Assembly: GCA_019308145.1 (NCBI GenBank)
Contig: JAFDIG010000067.1
Location: 1 to 9,817 of the forward strand
Origin: Deltaproteobacteria bacterium
GTDB taxonomy: Bacteria > Desulfobacterota > JAFDIG01
DNA: 9,817 nucleotides
Reading direction: 5' to 3'
Below the pieces are notes generated by a model. That model had not been told where the DNA came from, did not search any database, and saw nothing but the letters and a program-made list of their open reading frames with translations. Of this stretch, positions 1-7,622 are shown piece after piece. The position numbers and the translations under genes were made by a program. The first letter of the stretch is position 1. Every line of letters starts with the position of its first letter.

Positions 1-958
1 TGACCATAGTTTTTCCCACTCATCCATATCCTCTATCTTTCTTAAAGTAAGAGGATTTTCTTCTTTAAATGATTCAAACAATAGATCAAGATGTTCAGAT
101 GCTTCTTTTTTTGTTCGGCCAATGCTTACAAAAAATATAACCGATCCACCAGGGGAACCAAGGCCTTTTAATTCAAACCCTATATTTGCTGTTTTTTCTT
201 CCATAAATTCCATGAAAAGTGGGATAGGTCGTTTTTCCCAATACATCCTTTGTACACCTTTTGCAAGGCGATCCAAATCATCATATATAGCATATCCATA
301 AGCATAACTAAAAGCTGGCACAAGCCTCATCCTGATGTTTGTTATAACCCCAAAGATGCCATCTCCACCTGCAAATATTTTTGTAAGATCATTGCCAGCA
401 ATTCTTCGCATCCCTTTTGTTCCTGTTTCAACAATCTCACCAGTTGGAAGAACTGCTTCAACTCCTAAGATATAATCAGCAGGTTTTCCAATGCTTGCAT
501 CTATGATATGGGCTGACGTATTATTTGATACCAAGCCTCCCATAGAGGCAATAAGCCTGCTTCCAGGGGCAAATGGGAGAAAAAATCCTTTGCTGATAAG
601 CTTTTTTGATACATCATTGCAGATAAGACCAGGACCACACTCAAAATAGTTAAGCGACTCATATATTTGAAAATGGTTAAGCCTTCTTGTCATAATGACA
701 ATCCCTGGCAGATGCACCTGTAAATGATGTGCCAGACCCTCTTATATATACAGGGATGTCATGCTCATTAGCATATATCAATATTCTGCTTATTTCATCC
801 TTGTTAGCTGGCATTACAACTAAATAAGGAAGATTTTCTCTTTCTGCTTCATAAGGAAAAACATCCATTGAGCTTTTTATACGCTCAAATAAATTTGTAG
901 ATATATACTCTTTAGAGACGATTTTTTCTATATCAGAAGCCAGCTTATCAATATCCAA
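1..958 (-). pseudogene. GlcD-like FAD-linked oxidase, frameshifted and cut by the left window edge
   Basis: This resembles the GlcD / D-lactate dehydrogenase group of FAD-linked oxidases (FAD_binding_4 domain), flavoproteins that oxidise 2-hydroxy acids. The first frame (958 to 677) gives 93 residues reaching the FAD-binding motif RGSGTSFTGAS, then hits TAA. Homology resumes at about 705 in another frame with GIVIMTRRLNHF, followed by a PGSRLIASMGG segment, GVEAVLPTGEIVETG and GNDLTKIFAGGDGIFGVIT. That second frame is open without a stop to base 1 (about 235 codons). The net shift is +1, and several residues usual between GAS and GIV seem missing, so a deletion of about 8 or 11 bases fits better than a one-base insertion. 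The start is TTG at 958: GGAGG (966-970) lies 7 bases upstream and an in-frame TAA sits just before it. The C-terminal oxidase domain lies outside the window. It follows the MmgE/PrpD gene by 88 bases. The break may be real decay or an assembly error. Confidence 0.85.
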
Positions 959-965
959 TTTTTAT

Positions 966-970
966 CCTCC
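966..970 (-). promoter_or_regulatory. Ribosome binding site fixing a TTG start for the FAD-linked oxidase
   Basis: On the minus strand GGAGG is followed by 7 bases and then TTG at 958-956. An in-frame TAA lies at 964-962 between this site and the TTG, so translation cannot begin further upstream. The next in-frame ATG is about 30 codons in and would remove conserved N-terminal sequence. Confidence 0.6.
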
Positions 971-1046
971 ACTTTTTTATTTAAAAATGGCTACTTTATT
1001 CTTTTTATTTCTTTCAAAAAGGAGTTTCTTTAAAATAGCAAATAAT

Positions 1047-2411
1047 TTATTCTGTAATAAGATGGAATATATCAGATATACTATTTTGCCTATCTAAATC
1101 AAGGATTTTTTCTATCAGCTTATCGCTCTTTTTTAAAAAGGAAGGTCTTTTGCTAAAAGAGAGAGCCTGTTTAAATTTATCAATAGATTCCTCTCTTGTT
1201 AAAGGTTTTTGAGGGCTTCCTTTTAAACCGTCTACTCCGAGTGTAAAAATCCTGCCATATTTATCTTTTATTATTACATTTGCCCATGAGATATCGTTTT
1301 CTTTTCTACTTGGTTCCACAATTACCTTTACTTTTTTTGCGAGGTTTATAATTTCTTCATTTTTTATATTTTCTTCAAGGAAATCCTCTAAAAAGACCTT
1401 CCCTTTACTTAAAGCCACAGCAAGTGTATAAGGTATGCTAAACTGTGCATCAACTTGAGGATTATCTCTAATCTCAAAAGGAGCTCCTACCATATCAGCA
1501 ACCATTTTAGATGTATATACAAGGATCTCTTCAATTGATGATATATCTATATGGAATTTGTTTCTTATATTTATTGCAGCCTCTATTGCTGCATGTGTCA
1601 TACGGCAGGAAGGATATGGTTTTAAACTTAAGTCCATTATCCCAAAATGGTTACCTAAATCTTTTGTAACCCTTTCAGGAGCGTATTTTCCTTTTTCATA
1701 AAGGTTAAAAAAGCCATATTCACCTTCAAAAACGTTTTTACTTCCTGTTACACCAAGATTTGCAAGAGCGCAACTAAAGACAGCTGCCTTAGCTGAAAAT
1801 CCTGGTTGCATCCTTTTAGTAAGCCCCCCATCGATTAAACATTGAGCATTGCCAGCGGTTTGACTATATACAATACCAAAGGAATTTAATAACTTTTCTC
1901 CTTTTAATCCATAGAGTTTTGCAGAAGTAGCTGTTGCCCCAAAAGAACCAAGAGTAGCGGTTCTTATCCAAGAAAGAGGGGTTTTTATTGCAGAACCCAA
2001 TCTGCAAATCATATCAACACCTAAAGTGATAGCAGTAATAAAGGCTTTGCCATCAACATCTTTTTTGTCTTCTGCAACAGCCAAAGCAGCAGGGAGCACG
2101 GAGACAAAGGTGTGAAGAGCTCCCCCATCTAAGGTGTCATCAAAGTCAAGGGCATGCATCATAACTGAATTTGCAAGAGCTGCTTCAGGTGGGGATGTTT
2201 TTGTGCCATAAACCATAATTGTTGATATAGGTGTTTTATTCCATCTACTTATCAGATTAATAATCTCTTTTACCCCTGGAGCATTACATCCTGCAATTCC
2301 AACACCTATGGTATCAAGAATAAAGACCTTTGTCCTTTCTACAACTTCAGATGGTAAGCTGTTAAAATTTGTTTTATCTATATGCTCAGTCAATCTCTTT
2401 ATCAGATTCAT
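1047..2411 (-). CDS. MmgE/PrpD family protein (2-methylcitrate dehydratase / cis-aconitate decarboxylase superfamily)
   Basis: A cytoplasmic 454-residue enzyme of the MmgE/PrpD family, whose known members include 2-methylcitrate dehydratase, cis-aconitate decarboxylase and iminodisuccinate epimerase. These are cofactor-independent enzymes acting on polycarboxylates. Family signatures seen are LDTIGVGIAG (32-41), HALDFDDT (86-93) with a following His100, TATLGSFGA (151-159), GGLTKRMQPG (195-204), KPYPSCRMTH (264-273) and DAQFSIPYTLAVAL (321-334), with a late KGSPQKPLT. Lys199, His273 and Tyr328 match active-site residues as I recall them from cis-aconitate decarboxylase. The His usually found in the GWHPT-type motif is replaced: here the stretch reads SWIRT (147-151). 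The length is normal for the family. The ATG start overlaps the permease gene by 26 bases and has an AAGG-type site about 7 bases upstream, which suggests translational coupling. The reaction cannot be assigned from sequence; a dehydratase or lyase step on the imported acid is an inference. Confidence 0.93.
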   Translation of the reverse strand: MNLIKRLTEHIDKTNFNSLPSEVVERTKVFILDTIGVGIAGCNAPGVKEIINLISRWNKTPISTIMVYGTKTSPPEAALANSVMMHALDFDDTLDGGALHTFVSVLPAALAVAEDKKDVDGKAFITAITLGVDMICRLGSAIKTPLSWIRTATLGSFGATATSAKLYGLKGEKLLNSFGIVYSQTAGNAQCLIDGGLTKRMQPGFSAKAAVFSCALANLGVTGSKNVFEGEYGFFNLYEKGKYAPERVTKDLGNHFGIMDLSLKPYPSCRMTHAAIEAAINIRNKFHIDISSIEEILVYTSKMVADMVGAPFEIRDNPQVDAQFSIPYTLAVALSKGKVFLEDFLEENIKNEEIINLAKKVKVIVEPSRKENDISWANVIIKDKYGRIFTLGVDGLKGSPQKPLTREESIDKFKQALSFSKRPSFLKKSDKLIEKILDLDRQNSISDIFHLITE

Positions 2412-4368
2412 CTTTAACCTTTTTTTCTGTTAATGTGATTTTAGAAGCTATCTTACCTTTTATTAAATTTTTAAGAAATTGAGGAGATTGATATCCCATA
2501 CCTAAAAGAAATATAATAAAACCTATAAGGTTGTGTTTGTAGCCAGGGATTATAAGGGAAAGGGCGCTTATGAATAAAAGCAATCTTACCAAAATTGGTA
2601 GTTTTTTCCCCCAATAGTTTTGTAATGCAATTGCAAGAGCAAAAACCCCAAAAAAGGCTGATAAAGATACCCATGCTATCTGAAAAAAATTTCCAGTTAA
2701 AAGTAAAGCAGTATTGTAAACAAAGATATAAGGCAGTATAAATATAACAATAGCTAATCTGCAAGCAGTAAGAGCTGTTTTCATCATAGGGGAGTCAGCA
2801 ATGCCCGCTGCGACAAAAGCATCAGGAGCCATAGGAGGGGTAATCCCTGCTATTACAGAGAAATAGAAAACAAAAAGATGAGCAGCAAGAGGATATACGC
2901 CCATCTTTATTAAGGCAGGTACAACCAAAATAGCAAGAACAATGTACGCTGCAACAGGGGGAACTCCCATTCCCATAATGATGGATGCTATCATTGTAAA
3001 GAAAAGAAGCAAAAAAAGATGTCCATGGGAGAGTTGTATAAGCAAAGAAGACATCATAAGACCAAGCCCTGTTAAAGTAACCATACCAACAACAATACCA
3101 CCTAAAGATAATATTGCCACAACAGGGACTGCAGTAAGAGCCCCTTTTTCTAAACCTCTTATTAATTGTTTTATAGGGAGTCTTCTACTTCTAAGTATAA
3201 CAACAATTGGAACACTAACATTAGTCCAAAAAGCAGCCCTTGTTACAGAAACCTTGGCAACGCCAAGAAAATAGATTAAGATTATAATAGGAATTAAAAA
3301 ATGCCATCCATTTTTTAAAACATCTTTAAGTTTGGGAAGCTCTTTTTTGGGTAAGCCCTTTAGCCCAATCTTTTGAGCCTCTATATCTATCATTAAGAAT
3401 AATCCTAAATAATATAATATTGCGGTTAAAGTAGCTGCCTTAATGATAGTAAAATAACTAACACCTAATATCTCCATTATAATAAATACAGCACTTCCCA
3501 TTATTGGGGGCATTAAAAGACCGCCAGCACTTGCAACTGTCTCAACAGCTCCTGCAAAATAAGGTCTATAACCTGTTTTTTTCATTAAAGGAATTGTTAT
3601 CTGGCCTGTACCAGCAACATTAGCAGTGCCACTTCCTGAAAGCATACCAAAAAGAGAGCTCGCAACAACCGCTACTTTAGCAGGTCCACCTCTTACATAA
3701 CCAAAAAGGCTATATGCCAAATCTATGAAAAAGTCTCCCCCACCTACCTCTCTAAGTAAAGCACCAAAGAGTATAAAAAGAAAGATATATGTGGAGGATA
3801 TACCAGCAAGCATACCAAAGATTCCATCTGTAGTTATAAACATGCTTGATACGATTCTCTCAAAACTATAATTCTTATGAGCAAATATATCAGGCATGAT
3901 TTCACCAAAACGAGCATAGATAAGCACAAGCACCGCTACAGATGGAAAAGCCCATCCCAAGGCACGCCTTGTTCCATCAATCAAAAGTACGATAAGGATA
4001 GAGCCCATTATAAGTTCATATAAAGGGGGCTCCATCCCTATCTGGCCAACTTTTTTAAACCATGTAAAAAGCACATAAAAGCCTATAAAGAGGATTATGG
4101 AGGCAAAGATGATACCGTCCCAGGTTAACCTATCTTTTGGGCTTTTCTTTCTAAATGGATAAACAAGAAATATCAGAATAAAGCCAAGAGTTACGTGAGG
4201 AACTCTCTGGTTCATTGCTGTAAGCTGAAATATTCCAGTATATAACTGAAAAATACTCATGCCTACAGCAATAAAACGAACAAGATTAGCTTGCCATCCA
4301 TGAAGAATCTTTTGACGAGAACTTACTGGTTTTGATGCTTCATGTTCGCCGCTATATTTTGCCTCCAT
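2386..4368 (-). CDS. TRAP transporter fused permease (4TM/12TM, DctQM-type fusion)
   Basis: The integral-membrane part of a TRAP (tripartite ATP-independent periplasmic) transporter in the fused form typical of TAXI systems, 660 residues long. Its hydrophobic profile shows a short cytosolic N-terminus, about four helices between residues 28 and 150 corresponding to the small Q subunit, then a long DctM-like part. Two inverted-repeat-type cores are visible: GMLSGSGTANVAGTGQITIP (241-260) with ETVASAGGLLMPPIMGSA (276-293), and IIMGMGVPPVAAYIV (463-477) with AGITPPMAPDAFVAAGIA (507-524). A few extra C-terminal helices follow, ending in a charged tail. Import is driven by an ion gradient, usually sodium or proton in this class. 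The ATG at 4368 has AAGGA (4376-4380) 7 bases upstream. The gene starts 18 bases after the binding-protein gene. TAXI systems are known for dicarboxylates such as 2-oxoglutarate and glutamate; the substrate here is not determined. Confidence 0.96.
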   Translation of the reverse strand: MEAKYSGEHEASKPVSSRQKILHGWQANLVRFIAVGMSIFQLYTGIFQLTAMNQRVPHVTLGFILIFLVYPFRKKSPKDRLTWDGIIFASIILFIGFYVLFTWFKKVGQIGMEPPLYELIMGSILIVLLIDGTRRALGWAFPSVAVLVLIYARFGEIMPDIFAHKNYSFERIVSSMFITTDGIFGMLAGISSTYIFLFILFGALLREVGGGDFFIDLAYSLFGYVRGGPAKVAVVASSLFGMLSGSGTANVAGTGQITIPLMKKTGYRPYFAGAVETVASAGGLLMPPIMGSAVFIIMEILGVSYFTIIKAATLTAILYYLGLFLMIDIEAQKIGLKGLPKKELPKLKDVLKNGWHFLIPIIILIYFLGVAKVSVTRAAFWTNVSVPIVVILRSRRLPIKQLIRGLEKGALTAVPVVAILSLGGIVVGMVTLTGLGLMMSSLLIQLSHGHLFLLLFFTMIASIIMGMGVPPVAAYIVLAILVVPALIKMGVYPLAAHLFVFYFSVIAGITPPMAPDAFVAAGIADSPMMKTALTACRLAIVIFILPYIFVYNTALLLTGNFFQIAWVSLSAFFGVFALAIALQNYWGKKLPILVRLLLFISALSLIIPGYKHNLIGFIIFLLGMGYQSPQFLKNLIKGKIASKITLTEKKVKDESDKEID

Positions 4369-4386
4369 ATCTCTATCCTTATTTTT

Positions 4387-5358
4387 TTATTTTAGTTGAT
4401 CCCTTTTCGCCCAGACACCCTTTTCTTTGTAAAATTTTATTGCGCCTGGATGATATCCTACCGGAACAGAGGTATAACCTTTAAAAGCACTTTCAGGGGT
4501 ATATTTCTTTGCCATAGGATGTATTGCATTTTTTTCTTCTGGATGATCATAAACCGCTTTCATTATTTTATATACAAGATCAGCAGGCAAATCAGCCCTG
4601 CAGAGCCACATTTGTGGAAGTGTATAAGTATGGACATCTTTTGTTATACCTTTATATGTATTTGCAGGAATTATCAAAGGCTGAACATTTGGGAAAGCAG
4701 CTTGTAGCTTTTTTAATGCCTCTGGCTCGGTTTCTAAAAGCCGTATAGGAACATCTCTTGCTAATTCCATTACTGCTGCTATTGGATATCCAGCTGCAAT
4801 AACACCAGCATCAATAGTATTATCTCTTATTCCTGTAATAGTCTCTGAAAATGATAGATATTTAGGTTTGAAATCCTTAAATGTTAATCCCCATCCTACT
4901 TTTAGATGTTTTTTAGAATAGATATTTAAGGTAGCACTACCAGCTGGGCCAACACCAATGGTTTTCCCTTTAAAATCATAAACAGATTTAATAGAAGAGC
5001 TCTTCCTTACAATCCAATGGGTATCACTTGTGTGGCCAATTGCAACAAGTCTAACCTTATTTACATCCATTCCCTGTTTTTTTAAGTCAGATAATGTTCC
5101 CATACATGCAAGTCCCATATCCATCTTTCCACGAATAAGAAGACGTGCATTTTCTGTTGATGCTGCGGTTGACTCTGCTGTTACCCTAACCCCTGGAACA
5201 TATTTATTTACCAAAGCAGCAAAACCTGCTCCAAGGAAGTAATATGTTCCAGCAGGGCTACCAGTTCCAAAGGATAAAAATTTTATTGCATAGGAACTTC
5301 CTGTTACCCCTAAAGTTAATGTAAAAATCATAAGGAATACTAATATTATCTTTTTCAT
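4387..5358 (-). CDS. TAXI family TRAP transporter solute-binding subunit
   Basis: A secreted solute-binding protein of the TAXI (TRAP-associated extracytoplasmic immunogenic) family that delivers its ligand to the fused permease encoded next. It has 323 residues, normal for the family. Residues 1-24 form a Sec signal peptide: a KK start, a hydrophobic core, and a probable cleavage after SSYA. The mature protein opens with the family signature FLSFGTGSPAGTYYFLGAGF (27-46). It continues with TAESTAASTENARLL and then DMGLACMGTL, the usual ligand-cleft region, followed by IGVGPAGSATL in the second lobe and PVGYHPGA near the C-terminus. AAGGAGG lies about 7 bases before the ATG. It is 34 bases downstream of the small lipoprotein gene and 18 bases upstream of the permease, so the pair is almost certainly co-transcribed. 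The ligand is probably an organic acid related to the AcnX and MmgE/PrpD substrates, which is an inference from context. Confidence 0.95.
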   Translation of the reverse strand: MKKIILVFLMIFTLTLGVTGSSYAIKFLSFGTGSPAGTYYFLGAGFAALVNKYVPGVRVTAESTAASTENARLLIRGKMDMGLACMGTLSDLKKQGMDVNKVRLVAIGHTSDTHWIVRKSSSIKSVYDFKGKTIGVGPAGSATLNIYSKKHLKVGWGLTFKDFKPKYLSFSETITGIRDNTIDAGVIAAGYPIAAVMELARDVPIRLLETEPEALKKLQAAFPNVQPLIIPANTYKGITKDVHTYTLPQMWLCRADLPADLVYKIMKAVYDHPEEKNAIHPMAKKYTPESAFKGYTSVPVGYHPGAIKFYKEKGVWAKRDQLK

Positions 5359-5392
5359 ATATTTCCCTCCTTTCTCTTTTAATGTTTACGAT

Positions 5393-5797
5393 TTAAAGTT
5401 CTTGTACAACAATAGTAAAACCTGATGGAAATTTACTAAAATACATTGGAAAGGTTCGGCTTAACTCTTTTCCTGGTTTAATTACAGGTGGTTTTCCCTT
5501 TCTTGGATAAAATCCTCCACTAGATGGACCTTCAGATAAAAAGATTTTAACTCTAAATCTTTTTGGCTCTTTAGAAATGTTTTTTATCCCTATTTTGATA
5601 TGTAATCTGGGAGCACCTTTGTACTTTTTGATAAAATAAGAAACGCTTGTAATCTTTGCGCTTGAACAAACATCGTAGGTTATCGCAGCCCCTGTTTTAG
5701 CTTTCCCGCTTGTAGTTGCACAGCTTGCAAGGATAATACTGCCAATAAAGAGAATCAAAATCCCTAAAATGATGGTTAACTTGTTTTTCCTTTGCAT
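5393..5797 (-). CDS. Small lipoprotein of unknown function
   Basis: I do not recognise a named family. The 134-residue product begins with a lipoprotein signal peptide: basic residues (MQRKNK), a hydrophobic stretch of about 18 residues, and the lipobox LASC, with the lipidated cysteine at position 26. The mature part is about 109 residues, basic, and alternates short hydrophobic and charged stretches such as LHIKIGIKNIS and RFRVKIFLSEG. It ends with FTIVVQEL, a pattern that suggests an all-beta (immunoglobulin-like or FxLYD-like) fold. A second cysteine is at 44. The ATG at 5797 has a strong AGGAGG (5803-5808) 5 bases upstream. It sits between the AcnX small-subunit gene (141 bases upstream) and the TAXI binding-protein gene (34 bases downstream), so it is probably co-expressed with the transporter. 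A role as an envelope accessory to the transporter is only a guess. Confidence 0.85.
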   Translation of the reverse strand: MQRKNKLTIILGILILFIGSIILASCATTSGKAKTGAAITYDVCSSAKITSVSYFIKKYKGAPRLHIKIGIKNISKEPKRFRVKIFLSEGPSSGGFYPRKGKPPVIKPGKELSRTFPMYFSKFPSGFTIVVQEL

Positions 5798-5938
5798 AAC
5801 ATCCTCCTTTCTTTAAAGTTTGTTGTAAAAACTTTTGAAATGATTTTATTTGCTTTTACTTAAAAATAGATTAAGATATTTTTATAATTAATGTGCATCC
5901 AAAAAATATGAATGTAAGAGCAATTTTATAAAATAACC
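5798..5938 (-). other. AT-rich gap between the enzyme genes and the transporter genes
   Basis: This 141-base stretch is the longest gap between genes in the window. It begins next to the AcnX small-subunit stop with a perfect 12-base AT-only palindrome, ATTTTATAAAAT (5923-5934), and ends with the strong ribosome binding site of the lipoprotein gene. The palindrome is too weak and lacks the GC stem of an intrinsic terminator. I find no convincing -35/-10 pair; TTGGAT followed 18 bases later by TATCTT is the best and is poor. An internal promoter or processing site separating enzymes from transporter is possible but not shown. Confidence 0.3.
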
Positions 5939-6352
5939 CTATCGCTTTTTTTCTACCTCTACTATACCATTGTCACCATCAATACGGATGTAATCACCTG
6001 TCTCTATAACCTCTATTGGATCTTTATCAAGTCTATCAACAAGTGGTATTCCAGCCATAATAGCTGCTTCCACAACAGGAGGATTTGCAAGTTGGTTTAT
6101 CATACCTTTTGGAGCTGTGCCTATCCTTTTCATTTCAGGAATCCTCATTGCAGTACCTGTTCCTCCTTTTGCTGATCTAAAAACAAGAATAACATCTTTA
6201 ACATTTTTACCATGAAGATCATGTACTGCAGAGACAACCTCTCCAGTTTGATAGTTAACATCGCTAAAAAAACTCATTGATTCTTTTGAAACAAGGGCAA
6301 TTCCTTCTGCCTTGCCTTCTGTACCATGTCCTTTTAGTATAATCTTTTCCAT
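5939..6352 (-). CDS. Aconitase X swivel-domain small subunit (DUF126 family)
   Basis: The small subunit of a two-subunit aconitase X enzyme (137 residues, family length), forming the swivel domain that closes over the iron-sulfur active site in the large subunit. Characterised AcnX enzymes are dehydratases: cis-3-hydroxy-L-proline dehydratase and archaeal mevalonate 5-phosphate dehydratase. Family landmarks are the GHGTEGKAEGIALVS start, SFFSDVNYQTGEVVSAVHDLHG (27-48), VILVFRSAKGGTGT (54-67), the APKGMI segment (80-85), AGIPLVDRL (100-108) and the closing GDYIRIDGDNGIVEV (119-133). Family members normally carry GS in the loop after the K/R (as in GRGSCSGS or GKGST), and that serine is the proposed catalytic base. 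Here the loop reads KGGTGT (62-67), so glycine 64 appears to replace it, with threonines nearby. The ATG is only 3 bases after the large-subunit stop, with AAGGAG placed 6 bases upstream, showing tight coupling. Function is sure at family level; the substrate is unknown. Confidence 0.9.
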   Translation of the reverse strand: MEKIILKGHGTEGKAEGIALVSKESMSFFSDVNYQTGEVVSAVHDLHGKNVKDVILVFRSAKGGTGTAMRIPEMKRIGTAPKGMINQLANPPVVEAAIMAGIPLVDRLDKDPIEVIETGDYIRIDGDNGIVEVEKKR

Positions 6353-6355
6353 AGC

Positions 6356-7594
6356 TTACTCCTTTAACTCGCCAGCAATGGCGGATTCAATACAAACAGG
6401 GATTGATCTAAAAATTGGTTGCATACCATATCCTACAAGATAATGGGCATACTTTATATCAGGTGTAAGCATACGTTTATAACCAAGCACCTCTGCTACA
6501 TATCTTGGGGTCATCCATAAAACACAAGATCTATATGCAATCTTTCCCCCAGCATCCTCAATAGCCTTTGCATATCCCATCTCTTCTATTATATGTTTGA
6601 ATTTTGGTGTTGTATTTACCCAAAAGGCTACGTCAGGATGGATTTTTCTGCCTTTTAATAACTCAACGATCTCCTCTAATTCATCCACTTCTACTTGCGG
6701 ACAACCTATTATGACAAGATCAAGTTTCTTATCCTTTACAGGAAAGTAATTATACATCTCATCAAGATTTTCTCTTTTTACTACCAATTCTTTTAATGGT
6801 TTTTTCCCTCCAAAAGCATCATTTAATGTTGGAGCTTCAGGAGTGGAGCCAACTATATGATACATCCCCATAGTGCCATAAGCCATCAATGCACCATCAA
6901 AGCGTCTACGTGCCCCTTCTTTTATATTCTTTGGGAGACCATCAAAAACTGGTATCATCCCATATTCCCTAAGCTGCATCCCAACATAATAACCAAGAGC
7001 ATCCCAATCAGTTAGATTTTTTAGCTCTGTATCTACCCTCACTAAAACTTTTCCTAATCGATTTTCATCAAGATGTAATCCAAACTTTGGGGTTTTCCCA
7101 GTTAATGAACACATAAGTCCTGTTCCAACACCTGCTACATTTGTCCTTGCACCTAAAACCGAATTAACATACATTGCTAAATTGCTACCTCCCCAGTGGC
7201 AATGTTCGCCAAAATTAGGGAGTTCAATACATTCCTCTGAGATGCATGTATAAGCAAGATAGCCGCCTAATTTTCTATATGCCTCAATTAAGCGAAAGGT
7301 TTTTTCTGCATCCTCTTCTCTTAGATTTATATCCTTCCACCATTCAGGCATATCACTTGGTCCCATTATAGCAATGCATCTGAATTTTGCACCTTGGGCA
7401 GCAAAATCTTCAACCATTTTCAATCCAACCTCGTGATGCATAGCTATGCTACAATCCTGCCATGAGGAGCGAATATCAACAAACTCTTTAGCCCCAAAAA
7501 AATCACCCATCTTTATCAAGTATTCTATCGCCTGTTTAGCTGGCTTGCCAAACTCACCTGCTAACATTGCTTTTTCTTCTTCATTTAAATTCAT
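6356..7594 (-). CDS. Aconitase X catalytic large subunit (DUF521 family)
   Basis: The iron-sulfur-binding catalytic subunit of an AcnX-type dehydratase, 412 residues from the ATG at 7594. Hallmarks are the N-terminal LNEEEKAMLAGEFG; YTCISEECIELPNFGEH (115-131); NSVLGARTN (144-152); LTGKTPKFGLH (164-174); IGCPQVEVDELEEI (296-309); AYRSCVLW (353-360); and a C-terminal KYAHYLVG...CIESAIAGEL. Cys117, Cys298 and Cys357 are the probable cluster ligands, matching the three-cysteine pattern of the family. It departs from usual members in two places: the common WAES motif reads WGGS (134-137), and the arginine after GARTN is valine 153. A longer frame begins upstream, but AGGAGGT (7601-7607) sits 6 bases before this ATG and the extension has no family similarity. 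It lies 28 bases after the FAD oxidoreductase gene. I expect an isomerisation or dehydration of a hydroxycarboxylate, but the substrate cannot be read from sequence. Confidence 0.92.
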   Translation of the reverse strand: MNLNEEEKAMLAGEFGKPAKQAIEYLIKMGDFFGAKEFVDIRSSWQDCSIAMHHEVGLKMVEDFAAQGAKFRCIAIMGPSDMPEWWKDINLREEDAEKTFRLIEAYRKLGGYLAYTCISEECIELPNFGEHCHWGGSNLAMYVNSVLGARTNVAGVGTGLMCSLTGKTPKFGLHLDENRLGKVLVRVDTELKNLTDWDALGYYVGMQLREYGMIPVFDGLPKNIKEGARRRFDGALMAYGTMGMYHIVGSTPEAPTLNDAFGGKKPLKELVVKRENLDEMYNYFPVKDKKLDLVIIGCPQVEVDELEEIVELLKGRKIHPDVAFWVNTTPKFKHIIEEMGYAKAIEDAGGKIAYRSCVLWMTPRYVAEVLGYKRMLTPDIKYAHYLVGYGMQPIFRSIPVCIESAIAGELKE

Positions 7595-7600
7595 TACTTT

Positions 7601-7607
7601 ACCTCCT
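7601..7607 (-). promoter_or_regulatory. Ribosome binding site deciding the AcnX large-subunit start
   Basis: AGGAGGT on the minus strand is 6 bases upstream of ATG 7594. This near-perfect site selects that start over an in-frame ATG at 7645, which would overlap the end of the FAD oxidoreductase gene by about 20 bases and add 17 residues unlike the family. Confidence 0.75.
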
Positions 7608-7622
7608 AAAGTACAAAAGGGA

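Noticed and set aside
250..468. A forward-strand open frame of 72 codons
   Set aside because: It is antisense to the FAD-linked oxidase, whose reverse-strand frame shows clear conserved motifs across these bases.
677..715. Programmed ribosomal frameshifting in the FAD-linked oxidase
   Set aside because: There is no slippery heptamer or obvious pseudoknot, and conserved residues appear to be missing at the junction, which fits a deletion or sequence error better.
959..1046. A terminator between the MmgE/PrpD and oxidase genes
   Set aside because: The 88-base gap has T- and A-rich runs but no stable GC-containing stem-loop on the minus strand.
2942..3274. A 110-codon forward-strand open frame
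   Set aside because: It lies wholly inside the permease gene on the opposite strand, has no family-like motif or clear ribosome binding site, and is explained by the permease's codon pattern.
4396..4748. Two overlapping forward-strand frames of 103 and 74 codons
   Set aside because: Both are antisense to the TAXI binding-protein gene and show low-complexity, cysteine- and phenylalanine-rich translations with no recognisable domain.
5923..5934. A 12-base palindrome ATTTTATAAAAT as a terminator or operator
   Set aside because: It is made only of A and T, has no loop or GC stem and no following T-run of note; in such AT-rich DNA it can arise by chance.
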